A stretch of 64,000 bases of DNA from Desulfuromonadales bacterium (GTDB lineage: Bacteria; Desulfobacterota; Desulfuromonadia; Desulfuromonadales; BM103). Positions 26,308 through 34,727 of the stretch are shown piece after piece. Positions within the stretch are counted from its first letter, which is position 1; each line of letters opens with the position of its first letter. The DNA is taken from assembly GCA_030145205.1 (NCBI GenBank), contig JAQYVZ010000007.1:52224-116223 (forward strand), in the 5' to 3' direction. The translations under genes and the position numbers were made by a program. Below the pieces are notes generated by a model. The model saw nothing but the letters and a program-made list of their open reading frames with translations, did not search any database and was not told the origin of the DNA.

Positions 26308-26793
26308 ATGAAAATAAAAATTTTCACAACCGGGGGGACCATCGACAAGGTCTACTTTGACCAGAAGTCAGAATACCAGGTGGGTGACCCGCAGGCGGAT
26401 GGTGTCCTGCAGCGAGCGAATGTGATGCTGGAGTACGAGGTGGAATCAGTCCTCAAAAAGGACAGCCTCGACTTCACCGAAGAGGATCGTGAACTGGTCT
26501 GTCAGAAAGTGGCATCAACACCGACGAAGCGCGTGATCATTACACACGGCACTGACACCATGGTGGTGACCGCAAAAAGGCTTCAGGATATTCCAGACAA
26601 AACAATCGTGATGACCGGTTCCATGTATCCCGCCCAGTTCCGGGACAGCGACGCGGTATTCAACTTGGGGTGCGCTGTGACCGCTGCTCAGATTCTCGAC
26701 CCCGGCGTCTACATCGTGATGAATGGTCGCGTGTTCAGGCCGGACCATGCGCGCAAGAACGTAGAGCAGAACCGATTTGAAGAATCTGATTAA
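26308..26793 (+). CDS. Short asparaginase-domain protein
   Basis: 161 residues from the ATG at 26308 (ATG at 26287 is also in frame). It carries TTGGTID (7-13), the THGTDTM motif (79-85) and a MTGSMYPA segment, the substrate-binding features of the asparaginase/glutaminase N-terminal domain. Full L-asparaginases are about 320-340 residues with a second domain that this protein lacks. Single-domain homologues are known in databases as asparaginase domain-containing proteins. Enzyme activity is not assured. The reading frame looks intact and the codon use is normal. Confidence 0.8.
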   Translation: MKIKIFTTGGTIDKVYFDQKSEYQVGDPQADGVLQRANVMLEYEVESVLKKDSLDFTEEDRELVCQKVASTPTKRVIITHGTDTMVVTAKRLQDIPDKTIVMTGSMYPAQFRDSDAVFNLGCAVTAAQILDPGVYIVMNGRVFRPDHARKNVEQNRFEESD

Positions 26794-26898
26794 ACCGCCA
26801 ACGATGACTCCCCCCCCGAAAAGACTCTGCTGGCTGCCGGGGTTTCCACCGCTCAACTTTCGGCAGCGGGTTGACCTGACAACCCCTCCACGCATTTT

Positions 26899-27789
26899 CT
26901 AAAACAGGTCCTCCTGGTAATCCGGCACCTGACCTGCCCATTCGGGATGTTGCTCGACTTGCGCCAAGGCCGCTTCGACCTGAGCGATCAGGCGCTCGCG
27001 GTCCTTGGGATAGGAGCCGGCCAAATTCAGGAAATTGGAGACATGGTTGGACCGCAGGATCGTGCGCTGCGGGTTGAGGTGCCGGACAATCTCGTAAGCT
27101 TCACGCACGATCTCGCCGCGCGTCAATGGCGTGATGCTGTGCAGGAAATCATCATTGTGCCGTGCGAACATGGTCAGCAGGGAAAAGTATTGTGGCGATA
27201 GCTGCGTCACCCAGTCCGCCGTCGCCCGGGCATGCTCCAGGCTGCGCTCGGCGCCCGCCAGACCGAGAATCGCCGTCACTGACAGCTTCATCTCTGCCTG
27301 CTGCGCCTTGCGGCACAGGGTCAGCATCTCCTCTGAGGTGAATCCTTTCTTGACCTTGGCGAGTGTGGCGTCATCACCGCTTTCCAGACCGAAATAGAGA
27401 ATCCGCAGTTTTCTACGACGCAATTCGGTCAACTCCTCAACGCTCTTGGTGGTCAGGCTGTTCGGCGATGCGTAGATACCGACCCTGGTCAGGTTGGTAA
27501 AAGCCGTTGACAGACTCTCCAGGATTTCAACCAAGCCGGCCTGAGGGTAGACCAGAGCATCACCGTCCGCCAGGAATACCCGCTTCACATAAGGCCGATG
27601 GCCATCAGGGATGCGCGCGATTTCCGCCCGTATGTCTTCAATTGGCCGCACCTTGAATGATTTCGATTTATACATCCCACAAAAAGTGCAGTGATTTTGC
27701 GAGCAGCCCAGCGTGATCTGGAAAATTTGGCTGCGCGCCTCACTCGGCGGCCGAAACAGCGGATAGTCGTAAGGGAAGTAATCGTACAT
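26899..27789 (-). CDS. Radical SAM protein with C-x4-C-x2-C cluster motif
   Basis: 296 residues. The iron-sulfur motif is LGCSQNHCTFCGMYKSK (C29, C34, C37), so the first spacing is four residues rather than the canonical three. The following blocks RVFLADGDALVYP, VGIYASPNSL, LRILYFGLESGDDATLAKVKKG and LSVTAILGL trace the radical SAM barrel. It resembles the uncharacterised HemN-like radical SAM group. No accessory domain is visible. The next gene downstream is convergent (asparaginase-like). The function is unknown. Confidence 0.85.
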   Translation of the reverse strand: MYDYFPYDYPLFRPPSEARSQIFQITLGCSQNHCTFCGMYKSKSFKVRPIEDIRAEIARIPDGHRPYVKRVFLADGDALVYPQAGLVEILESLSTAFTNLTRVGIYASPNSLTTKSVEELTELRRRKLRILYFGLESGDDATLAKVKKGFTSEEMLTLCRKAQQAEMKLSVTAILGLAGAERSLEHARATADWVTQLSPQYFSLLTMFARHNDDFLHSITPLTRGEIVREAYEIVRHLNPQRTILRSNHVSNFLNLAGSYPKDRERLIAQVEAALAQVEQHPEWAGQVPDYQEDLF

Positions 27790-27818
27790 AATTTCGTATC
27801 TTGTACCTCGTTACGCTG

Positions 27819-28988
27819 TCAATCGCGAGATTCTTCGATCATGCGCAGATAGTTCCGCGCCTCATCTGCCATCTCCGGAGTTTGCGCCAGATCAACGGCC
27901 GACAAAAAATAGTGCCAGGCGGAGGTGCCGCAGCGCGCCTTATGCAACATCGCCTTGCCGGCCCCGAGGTAGGCCCGGTCGAGGTTGGTATCACCGGGAC
28001 GCTCAGCGATCAAACGCCGGAACAGGGTCAAGGCCTGTTCCGCTTCACCACTTTGCAACAGGTAATCACCAATGGTCAACAGATTGCCTGTCGCCAACCG
28101 ATTACGTTCGTGTTGTGTGGTAAGAAGAGGATAGTGCGCCGCGGCATGCGCCAGCTCACCCGTATTAAGTGCCGTAACGATCTGCGCAACCCGGTCTGTT
28201 TCCCGGACCTGCCCCTTGCTTTGTGCACGCGTCTGCGATTTCTGTCGGAAGAAACCAGGTAGGCGATCCATCCCATACGCAACTCCAGCTCCTCCCAAAA
28301 AACCACCGATATGGGCGCCGTGAGCCACGCCACCCCCTTGCTGACTCATGGCCAGAAAGGGCAACAGGTTGTCGACCAGCAGGTAAAAGCCAAGAACCAG
28401 GCGCGCCGAGATCATTACCGTTGTCATGACAAACGGGAACAGAAAAATGAAGATTTTGACCTGATTTTTAGGAAACCAGAGAAAATAGCAGCCAAGCACG
28501 CCGGAGATCGCCCCCGAGGCGCCGATCAGCGGCACCTGGGACTCTGGGACAAACACACCGAAAAACAGGGTCGCCGCCAAACCGGCCAGCAAGTAAACCA
28601 CCAGGTAGCCGACATGGCCCAGACGATGCTCAACATTGTCGCCAAAAATCCAGAGGAACAGCATATTGCCGGCCAGGTGCATACCGCTGCCATGCAGAAA
28701 CATTGCGGAACAAATCGAGATCAGAGACGGATCGGCTGGCCGGTAGCCGTACTGGAATACGACCAGGTCATAAGCGGAAACCTGCCGGTACACTTCCTGG
28801 ACCGGCCAGGGGCCGCCACCACCGAAGGTGCGCAGGTACTCGATCAGCAGGGGGTCGTTGATATCGGGGCGGGCCGAGGCAAGCGGCAGGGTGACCAGGA
28901 TAAACACCACGATATTCAGCCCCATCAGGGCATAATTGACCAGGGGGGTGCTTTTCGGGTTGGGGAGGTCACCGACCGGTAGCAGCAT
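27819..28988 (-). CDS. Rhomboid-family intramembrane serine protease with TPR-like tail
   Basis: 389 residues. The catalytic serine is S158 in GASGAISG, and the partner histidine is H226 in HGAHIGG; MFLHGSGMHLAGNMLFLWIFGDNVE is the family's conserved second-helix region. About seven hydrophobic segments precede residue 240. From about 270 to the end the sequence is soluble, helical and repeat-like (GDYLLQSGEAEQALTLFRRL), like TPR. Rhomboids cleave membrane proteins inside the bilayer. The TPR-like tail may bind partners. Confidence 0.9.
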   Translation of the reverse strand: MLLPVGDLPNPKSTPLVNYALMGLNIVVFILVTLPLASARPDINDPLLIEYLRTFGGGGPWPVQEVYRQVSAYDLVVFQYGYRPADPSLISICSAMFLHGSGMHLAGNMLFLWIFGDNVEHRLGHVGYLVVYLLAGLAATLFFGVFVPESQVPLIGASGAISGVLGCYFLWFPKNQVKIFIFLFPFVMTTVMISARLVLGFYLLVDNLLPFLAMSQQGGGVAHGAHIGGFLGGAGVAYGMDRLPGFFRQKSQTRAQSKGQVRETDRVAQIVTALNTGELAHAAAHYPLLTTQHERNRLATGNLLTIGDYLLQSGEAEQALTLFRRLIAERPGDTNLDRAYLGAGKAMLHKARCGTSAWHYFLSAVDLAQTPEMADEARNYLRMIEESRD

Positions 28989-29140
28989 GGCAGAAACTCA
29001 TTACGACAAGATTGCTGTTGCCCTGATCATAGCATAGCCCGCCATCTGGATCATGCTTTGCTTTTCACGCAGAAGTCGGTAGAGTAGTTGGCCAGATCGA
29101 TCCATCACTTTTAGACAGGCGTCTTTCGAGGAGAATCTTC

Positions 29141-29797
29141 ATGCCCAGCGTCACCGTAAAACAATACAAAGCCCCCGTCACTGTCGGCAAAATCGTCTGC
29201 ATCGGCCGCAACTTTGCAGCACATGCCAAAGAGCTCGGCAACGCGGTGCCGGACAGTCCCATCCTGTTCATGAAGCCTGCCAGCTGCATCGTACCGGACG
29301 GCGGGACTGTCATCATTCCCGACTACGCCCGGGAATGTCATCATGAAGTCGAGCTCGCCGTGCTGATCGGCACCCCGGGGCAGAAGATCCCGGCAGAGCA
29401 GGCCCTCAATCATGTTGCCGGCTATGCCGTTGCCATCGACCTGACCCTGCGCGATGTCCAGAGCACGCTCAAAGAGAAGGGGCATCCCTGGGAGATGGCC
29501 AAGGCGTTTGCCACGTCCTGTCCCTTGTCAGATTTTGTCGCAGTAGATACGGTTGCCGATACCAGCAATTTGCAGTTAAAACTGTCAGTAAATGGTGAGT
29601 TGCGTCAGAACGGAACCAGCGCGGACATGATGCGTTCTGTCGCGGAAGTGATCGCTGTGATGTCCGACTATTTCCCGCTCGAAGCGGGCGACATCCTGCT
29701 AACCGGCACCCCGGCCGGGGTCGGTCCGGTGACAAGCGGCGACCGCATGGATGCGGCCATCAGCGGAATTGGCACGCTCTCTGTGCAGGTTCAATAA
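29141..29797 (+). CDS. Fumarylacetoacetate hydrolase family protein
   Basis: 218 residues, single FAH domain. Metal ligands appear as the HHEVELAVLIG pair of acidic residues and the IDLTLRDVQ block; CIGRNFAAHAKELGN at the start and the final LLTGTPAGVGPV are family signatures. Members hydrolyse or decarboxylate 2,4-dioxo acids (acylpyruvase, oxaloacetate decarboxylase, 2-hydroxymuconate-type enzymes). GAGGAGAA precedes the ATG. The exact substrate is not decidable; an acylpyruvase or oxaloacetate decarboxylase role is plausible. Confidence 0.88.
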   Translation: MPSVTVKQYKAPVTVGKIVCIGRNFAAHAKELGNAVPDSPILFMKPASCIVPDGGTVIIPDYARECHHEVELAVLIGTPGQKIPAEQALNHVAGYAVAIDLTLRDVQSTLKEKGHPWEMAKAFATSCPLSDFVAVDTVADTSNLQLKLSVNGELRQNGTSADMMRSVAEVIAVMSDYFPLEAGDILLTGTPAGVGPVTSGDRMDAAISGIGTLSVQVQ

Positions 29798-29847
29798 CCA
29801 ACCCCCGTCTCAAGGGAAAACGTTGTTGAAACGGGATTCGAAGCCGT

Positions 29848-32238
29848 TCACTGTCCCAGCCGCTTTTCGACCTCCAGAAGACGCAGCGTCGTGGAGATCA
29901 CCGTATCCGGGTTAAGCGAAATACTGTCAATACCACATTCGACCAGAAATTCCGCAAACTCCGGGTAGTCACTTGGTGCCTGGCCGCAGATACCGATTTT
30001 ACGGCCGGTGGCACGGACCCGCCTGATCACATCGGCAATCATGTTTTTGACGGCAGTATTCCGCTCATCATACAAGTGGGCCACGATTTCCGAATCGCGG
30101 TCAAGTCCCAGAACCAACTGGGTCAGGTCGTTCGAACCGATCGAGAAGCCGTCGAAAATCTCCGCAAACTCTTCAGCCAGGATCACGTTGGCAGGGATTT
30201 CACACATCACGTAGACCTCGAGGCCGGCCTGGCCCTGCGTCAGACCCGCCTCCGCCATCACCTCAATGACGCGCCGCCCCTCCTCAACTGTTCTGCAAAA
30301 GGGGATCATCAGTTTGACGTTATCCAGCCCCATCTCTTCGCGAACCTGCCGCATAGCCCGACACTCCAACAGGAAGCCTTCCCGGTAACGAGCATCGTAA
30401 TAGCGAGAAGCGCCCCGGAAGCCGATCATCGGGTTGGATTCCTCCGGTTCGAAGAACTCCCCGCCCATCAGTCCGGCATACTCGTTTGTTTTGAAGTCAC
30501 TCATCCGCACGATCACTTCGCGCGGGGAAAAAGCTGCTGCGATGGTCGCCACACCCTGCGCCAGCTTTTCGCAGAAGAAAGCCGAGCCGTCAGGGTAGCC
30601 GGCAATCAACGCTCGGAGCTGTTCGCGCGTCTTGGCATCACGGACCTGTTCGGGATGCAGTAGCGCCAAGGGGTGAGCCCGGATCACATTATTGATAATA
30701 AATTCGATCCGCGCCAGCCCAACCCCATCGTTTGGAATACGTGACAGGGCCAGCGCCTGTTCGGGATTGGCCAAGTTCATCATGACTTTGGTTCTCGGCC
30801 GCTGCAAGCTCCCAATATCGACACGTTCAATCTCGAAGTCGAGCTCCCCTCGATAAACCAGGCCGACATCGCCGGCAGCGCAGGAGACCGTTACCGGCTC
30901 TCCTTCCTGAATACGGTCGGTGCCATTGCCGGTACCAATCACGCAAGGAACTCCAAGTTCCCGACTGACGATGGCTGCATGGCAGGTGCGTCCCCCCCGG
31001 TTGGTCACAATAGCCGCCGCCTTTTTCATGACCGGCTCCCAGTCCGGGTCTGTCATGTCGGTGACCAGCACCCGGCCTTCGGTGAAACGTGCAATCTGGT
31101 GCGGGTCCCGGATCACCATCGCCTGACCCGCGCCGATTTTGCTGCCAACGCTTTTGCCTTCAACGATAATTTCTCCCTGTCCGTGCAACCGATAGGTCTC
31201 AAGGACCTGAACCTGCTTGACAGCCTGCACCGTTTCCGGCCGGGCCTGGACGATAAACAGGTCGCCATTTTCGCCATCCTTGGCCCATTCGATATCCATC
31301 GGCCGACCGTAATGTGCCTCGATCCGACAAGCCAGGCGCGCCAATTCAAGCACCTCGCTGTCGGCAAGACAGGCCTTGCGACGCTGCGCAACCGGAACCG
31401 CGATTTCGCGCGTTGTACCTTTACTGCCTTCCTCGGTGTAGATAATCTTACGTTTCTTGCTACCGATCGTCTTGCTGATCAGTGGGGCGAAGCCCTTCTC
31501 AAGCGGCGGTTTGAACACATAGTACTCATCGGGATTCACCGCCCCCTGCACCACGTTCTCACCCAACCCCCAGGCTGCGTTGATCAGGACAACATCGGGG
31601 AAGCCGGTTTCCGTATCGATTGTAAACATGACTCCTGCACAAGCGAGATCAGAACGCACCATTTTCTGGACCCCGATCGACAGCGCGACATCCAGATGGT
31701 CAAAACCCTTGTCCTGTCGATACGAAATCGCGCGATTGGTAAACAAGGAGGCAAAGCAGCGACGGCAGGCATCCAGCAGTTCTTCAGGGCCGCGGACATT
31801 CAGGTAGGTTTCCTGCTGGCCGGCAAAGGAGGCATCCGGCAGGTCTTCAGCCGTCGCACTGGAACGTACCGCAACATCACACTCCTTGCCGTAGCGACGC
31901 TCCATCTCGGCATAGGCTTCACAGATGGCGCGTTCGAGCGGCTCGGGGAAGACTGCGGAGAGCATGGCCCGGCGAATTTTTCGACCGACACGGGCGAGAT
32001 TGCTCAACGTTTGCTGGTCCAACTCAGCCAACAACTTTGCCAATTTGGCATCCAGGCCACTCTCAGCCAGCAAAAGCCGATACGCCTGGGCCGTAACGGC
32101 AAAGCCACCCGGGACCTTGATCCCCTCAGAGGCAAGCTTTGAGACCATTTCACCCAGAGACGCATTTTTGCCCCCGACCAGCGGCACGTCATCCAAACAA
32201 AGATTTTCAAACCAGAGAACCAGGGGCTTTTCGGCCAT
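29848..32238 (-). CDS. ppsA: Phosphoenolpyruvate synthase
   Basis: 796 residues from the ATG at 32238, preferred over 32244 because GAGGAG is 8 nt upstream. PpsA converts pyruvate and ATP to PEP, AMP and phosphate for gluconeogenesis. Domains: N-terminal ATP-grasp with VGGKNASLGEMVSKL, central phosphohistidine domain with GGRTCHAAIVSRELGVP (catalytic His), C-terminal TIM barrel with FSIGSNDLTQLVLGLDRD and CGQAPSDYPEF. Such enzymes suit cells growing on acetate or other C2-C3 acids. ppdK, a related enzyme running the opposite way, lies about 2.5 kb upstream. Confidence 0.96.
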   Translation of the reverse strand: MAEKPLVLWFENLCLDDVPLVGGKNASLGEMVSKLASEGIKVPGGFAVTAQAYRLLLAESGLDAKLAKLLAELDQQTLSNLARVGRKIRRAMLSAVFPEPLERAICEAYAEMERRYGKECDVAVRSSATAEDLPDASFAGQQETYLNVRGPEELLDACRRCFASLFTNRAISYRQDKGFDHLDVALSIGVQKMVRSDLACAGVMFTIDTETGFPDVVLINAAWGLGENVVQGAVNPDEYYVFKPPLEKGFAPLISKTIGSKKRKIIYTEEGSKGTTREIAVPVAQRRKACLADSEVLELARLACRIEAHYGRPMDIEWAKDGENGDLFIVQARPETVQAVKQVQVLETYRLHGQGEIIVEGKSVGSKIGAGQAMVIRDPHQIARFTEGRVLVTDMTDPDWEPVMKKAAAIVTNRGGRTCHAAIVSRELGVPCVIGTGNGTDRIQEGEPVTVSCAAGDVGLVYRGELDFEIERVDIGSLQRPRTKVMMNLANPEQALALSRIPNDGVGLARIEFIINNVIRAHPLALLHPEQVRDAKTREQLRALIAGYPDGSAFFCEKLAQGVATIAAAFSPREVIVRMSDFKTNEYAGLMGGEFFEPEESNPMIGFRGASRYYDARYREGFLLECRAMRQVREEMGLDNVKLMIPFCRTVEEGRRVIEVMAEAGLTQGQAGLEVYVMCEIPANVILAEEFAEIFDGFSIGSNDLTQLVLGLDRDSEIVAHLYDERNTAVKNMIADVIRRVRATGRKIGICGQAPSDYPEFAEFLVECGIDSISLNPDTVISTTLRLLEVEKRLGQ

Positions 32239-32427
32239 GACCATTCTCCTCGAAAAGGGGCTCTTTTGGAAACAACCGACACCGTCAGGCCTGATGTTTC
32301 TTTGACAACCTTAACAAAAGAGGCAGGACCTGCAAGACAACAGAAGATCCTTTTGTGAGAGAACAGATAACCACCGATTTGCAGCCTGCGACATAACAGG
32401 CCAGAAATGACACCACAGGGGATTGGC
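32239..32427. other. ppsA leader region
   Basis: 189 bp. Contains the ppsA ribosome-binding site and an inverted repeat (CATCAGGCCTGACGG), but no promoter that I would defend. The sequence is otherwise plain. Confidence 0.3.
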
Positions 32428-33123
32428 CTAATGCCCGGGGCTCGCCTCTTCCTGCCTCCGCACCCAGTTGCTCGCGAGGTGGGCCTGGCGGGTCGGCTCC
32501 GGCAACCGGTACCCACGGCCACACTGCAACGCCATGTCGATGGCTCGCTCAATGCTGACTCGATGTCCTGGGGATACATAAAGGGGCCGCACCCGGTCGC
32601 GCGTGCGCACAACGGCCCCAACCAGCTGGTCCTCCAACAGCAGAGACGTCCATTCGCCACGCGCCTCTCCCGGCATGTCGGCCTCACCGCACAAGCGGCT
32701 CTTGGCACAGCCGATGGTTGGCAGATCGAGCCAAAGGCCAAGGTGGCTGGCCAGGCCGATACGGCGCGGGTGGGCAATACCCTGCCCATCCACCAAAATC
32801 AGTTCGGGACAACTCTTCAGACGACGAAACGCCTCCAGCAGTACGGGTAACTCACGAAACGACAACAATCCTGGAATATACGGGAAAGAACCGGACAGAG
32901 AGGCGCTTGCCGTTTCGACGATCGCGTCTGCGGTAAGATCCATCAGGACCACAGCTCCATGAAAGCGGTCGGCTCGCCGCTGATAAGACACGTCAACGCC
33001 AGCAATCAGGTGGACTTTTTCAGGCAGGGAATCGTGCAGATCAACCTGGTCGGCCAATTTTCGCTGGAGCACAATCGCCGCTTGTGGTGACAACTCCCAG
33101 GTATGCAGTTCGGGAAATTGCAT
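32428..33123 (-). CDS. nfi: Deoxyribonuclease V (endonuclease V)
   Basis: 231 residues from the ATG at 33123. Endonuclease V cuts DNA or RNA one base past deaminated inosine and starts repair. Motifs: IAGVDVSYQR (catalytic Asp), GSFPYIPGLLSFRELPVLLEA (PYIPGLLxFRE is the defining motif), LILVDGQGIAHPRRIGLASHLG, and GCAKSRLCG. It starts 20 bp after the dehydrogenase gene, an operon-like arrangement. An earlier start at 33195 would overlap that gene by over 50 bp and is not preferred. Confidence 0.93.
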   Translation of the reverse strand: MQFPELHTWELSPQAAIVLQRKLADQVDLHDSLPEKVHLIAGVDVSYQRRADRFHGAVVLMDLTADAIVETASASLSGSFPYIPGLLSFRELPVLLEAFRRLKSCPELILVDGQGIAHPRRIGLASHLGLWLDLPTIGCAKSRLCGEADMPGEARGEWTSLLLEDQLVGAVVRTRDRVRPLYVSPGHRVSIERAIDMALQCGRGYRLPEPTRQAHLASNWVRRQEEASPGH

Positions 33124-33142
33124 TGGGGTATGGGCTTCGGGA

Positions 33143-34096
33143 TCAGGCGACCCGGTTTTGAGGGGTCCCCGCCAGGAACGCCCCGATATTGGCAACCACC
33201 ATATCCAGCAAACGCTGCCGGGCTGCGCCGGTGGCCCAAGCCAGATGAGGTGTAATCAGACACCTTGGTGCCGTCAATAAGGGGTTGTCCGCATTCGGTG
33301 GCTCCTGAGAGAGCACATCCATCCCGGCGCCGGCCAGCGCGCCTTCGGCCAGGGCAGTCGCCAGGGCCACTTCATCGACCAATGGTCCCCTGCCGGTGTT
33401 GATCAGGAAGGCAGACGACTTCATCAAACTCAGGCGGCGCGCATCGACCAGTTGCGCCGTCTCCTCGGTCAGGGGACAATGCAGGCTGACAACATCAGCC
33501 CGGCGAAATAGCTCATCGACCTCAACAAAATCGATCTCCGGCCACTGTTGTGGCTGCGGCGTCCGGGTCTGCACCAGCACACGCATGCCGAACGCCTGGG
33601 CGATTTTCGCGACAGTCTGACCAATCGCACCGAAACCGACCAAACCGAGGGTCAAGCCGTCCAGTTCAACCTGTGGACTGTCCCAGAAGGCAAAGTCGGG
33701 AGAAGAAACCCAGCGCCCATCACGCACCAGTTCCGCATGGAGACCGGCAGCCCGGGTCAACTCCAACAACAGGGCAAACACCTGCTGAGCCACCGAAGCT
33801 GTACTGTAGGCCGGCACGTTGGTGACCACGATCCCCCGTTGCCGGGCCACATCGAGATCAACCACATTGACACCGGTTGCACTGACACCGACGTAACGCA
33901 CGTCAGGCAGAGCAGCCAGTTCCGCAGCACCAAGCACGACCTTGTTGGTCACCAGGATCTCAGCGCCCTGAGCTCGGTCGACCAACTGGTCCGACGATGT
34001 CCGCTCAAAAATCCGACAGTCACCAAGGGACTGCAGGCTCGCCCAGTCGAGATCCCCCGGGTTCATGGTGTAGCCATCCAGAACGACAATCGTCAT
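33143..34096 (-). CDS. D-2-hydroxyacid dehydrogenase (glycerate/hydroxypyruvate reductase-like)
   Basis: 317 residues from the ATG at 34096, behind GGAG and overlapping the ferritin gene's stop as TGATG. NAD-binding Rossmann motif GLVGFGAIGQTVAKIA; ADVVSLHCPLTEET, LINTGRGPLVDE and catalytic His in ITPHLAW. The N-terminal catalytic half has VTNKVVLGAAELAALP. The short family most like HprA (glycerate dehydrogenase) reduces hydroxypyruvate to glycerate. Other 2-ketoacids are possible. Confidence 0.9.
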   Translation of the reverse strand: MTIVVLDGYTMNPGDLDWASLQSLGDCRIFERTSSDQLVDRAQGAEILVTNKVVLGAAELAALPDVRYVGVSATGVNVVDLDVARQRGIVVTNVPAYSTASVAQQVFALLLELTRAAGLHAELVRDGRWVSSPDFAFWDSPQVELDGLTLGLVGFGAIGQTVAKIAQAFGMRVLVQTRTPQPQQWPEIDFVEVDELFRRADVVSLHCPLTEETAQLVDARRLSLMKSSAFLINTGRGPLVDEVALATALAEGALAGAGMDVLSQEPPNADNPLLTAPRCLITPHLAWATGAARQRLLDMVVANIGAFLAGTPQNRVA

Positions 34097-34575
34097 CACG
34101 GCTCCTTAAAGACCAGCCCTTCGCCGTCATGCATGCGATCCAGGAATTTCCGCAAACGCAGGGTGTGCTGGCGATCTTCCTCGGCCAAAAACTTGAACAG
34201 GGTCTGAATGTCGGGCTGGTTGCCGACTTCCGCATAATTCAGATGGGCCTTGAGAAATTCATCCTCCAGTTCGACCGATGCGTAGACTGCATCCGAGAGG
34301 GAGAGTTCCCCGCTCTGAACCTGATCGTAAATCTCGTTGGCGCGATCGAATAACGTCTGGGCCTGGTCTGCCGACATACCAGCATCAGCAATCCCGGCGA
34401 TGTCCAGCCGATCGGCGACCAGGCGGATCCGCTTGGCGTGGCGCACTTCATCCTCAGACATCTCTGTCCAGATCGACTTCAATTCACCTGTCGCTTCCGG
34501 ATGATTGACCAATTCTTTGTAGATACTGGCAACCCGCATTTCAATACTTACACAGGTTTGGAGTACAGAGTCCAT
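34096..34575 (-). CDS. Ferritin-like/rubrerythrin-type diiron protein
   Basis: 159 residues forming a four-helix bundle. Likely iron ligands are E12 (SIEMRVASIY), E43 and H46 (EDEVRH), one of the acidic residues in ELEDEF (101-105) and E132 with H136 (EEDRQH). There is no rubredoxin domain or CxxC. It starts MDSVLQTCVSIEM behind GAGGAGGC. The dehydrogenase gene overlaps its stop codon. Such proteins protect anaerobes from peroxide or store iron; the role is inferred. Confidence 0.8.
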   Translation of the reverse strand: MDSVLQTCVSIEMRVASIYKELVNHPEATGELKSIWTEMSEDEVRHAKRIRLVADRLDIAGIADAGMSADQAQTLFDRANEIYDQVQSGELSLSDAVYASVELEDEFLKAHLNYAEVGNQPDIQTLFKFLAEEDRQHTLRLRKFLDRMHDGEGLVFKEP

Positions 34576-34660
34576 GACATGCCTCCTCTTGACTGGAATT
34601 GAGAAAGTTTAGCATAAACCTCTGGATTTAGACAGCCCGCGTCACCTGTTGTTTGCCATG

Positions 34661-34708
34661 AAACAACAAACGGACAGACCCTTGCGGACCTGCCCGTTTG
34701 TTGTTTGA
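34661..34708 (-). terminator. Intrinsic terminator of ppdK
   Basis: AACAACAAACGG and CCGTTTGTTGTT pair over 12 bp with a further CAG/CTG pair inside. On the minus strand it lies 20 bp after the ppdK stop. Confidence 0.8.
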
Positions 34709-34727
34709 GGTTTTACGCGACGCGCGT

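Noticed and set aside
30979..32142. A 387-residue plus-strand frame opposite ppsA
   Set aside because: Antisense to conserved ppsA domains; its residue make-up is that of a shadow frame.
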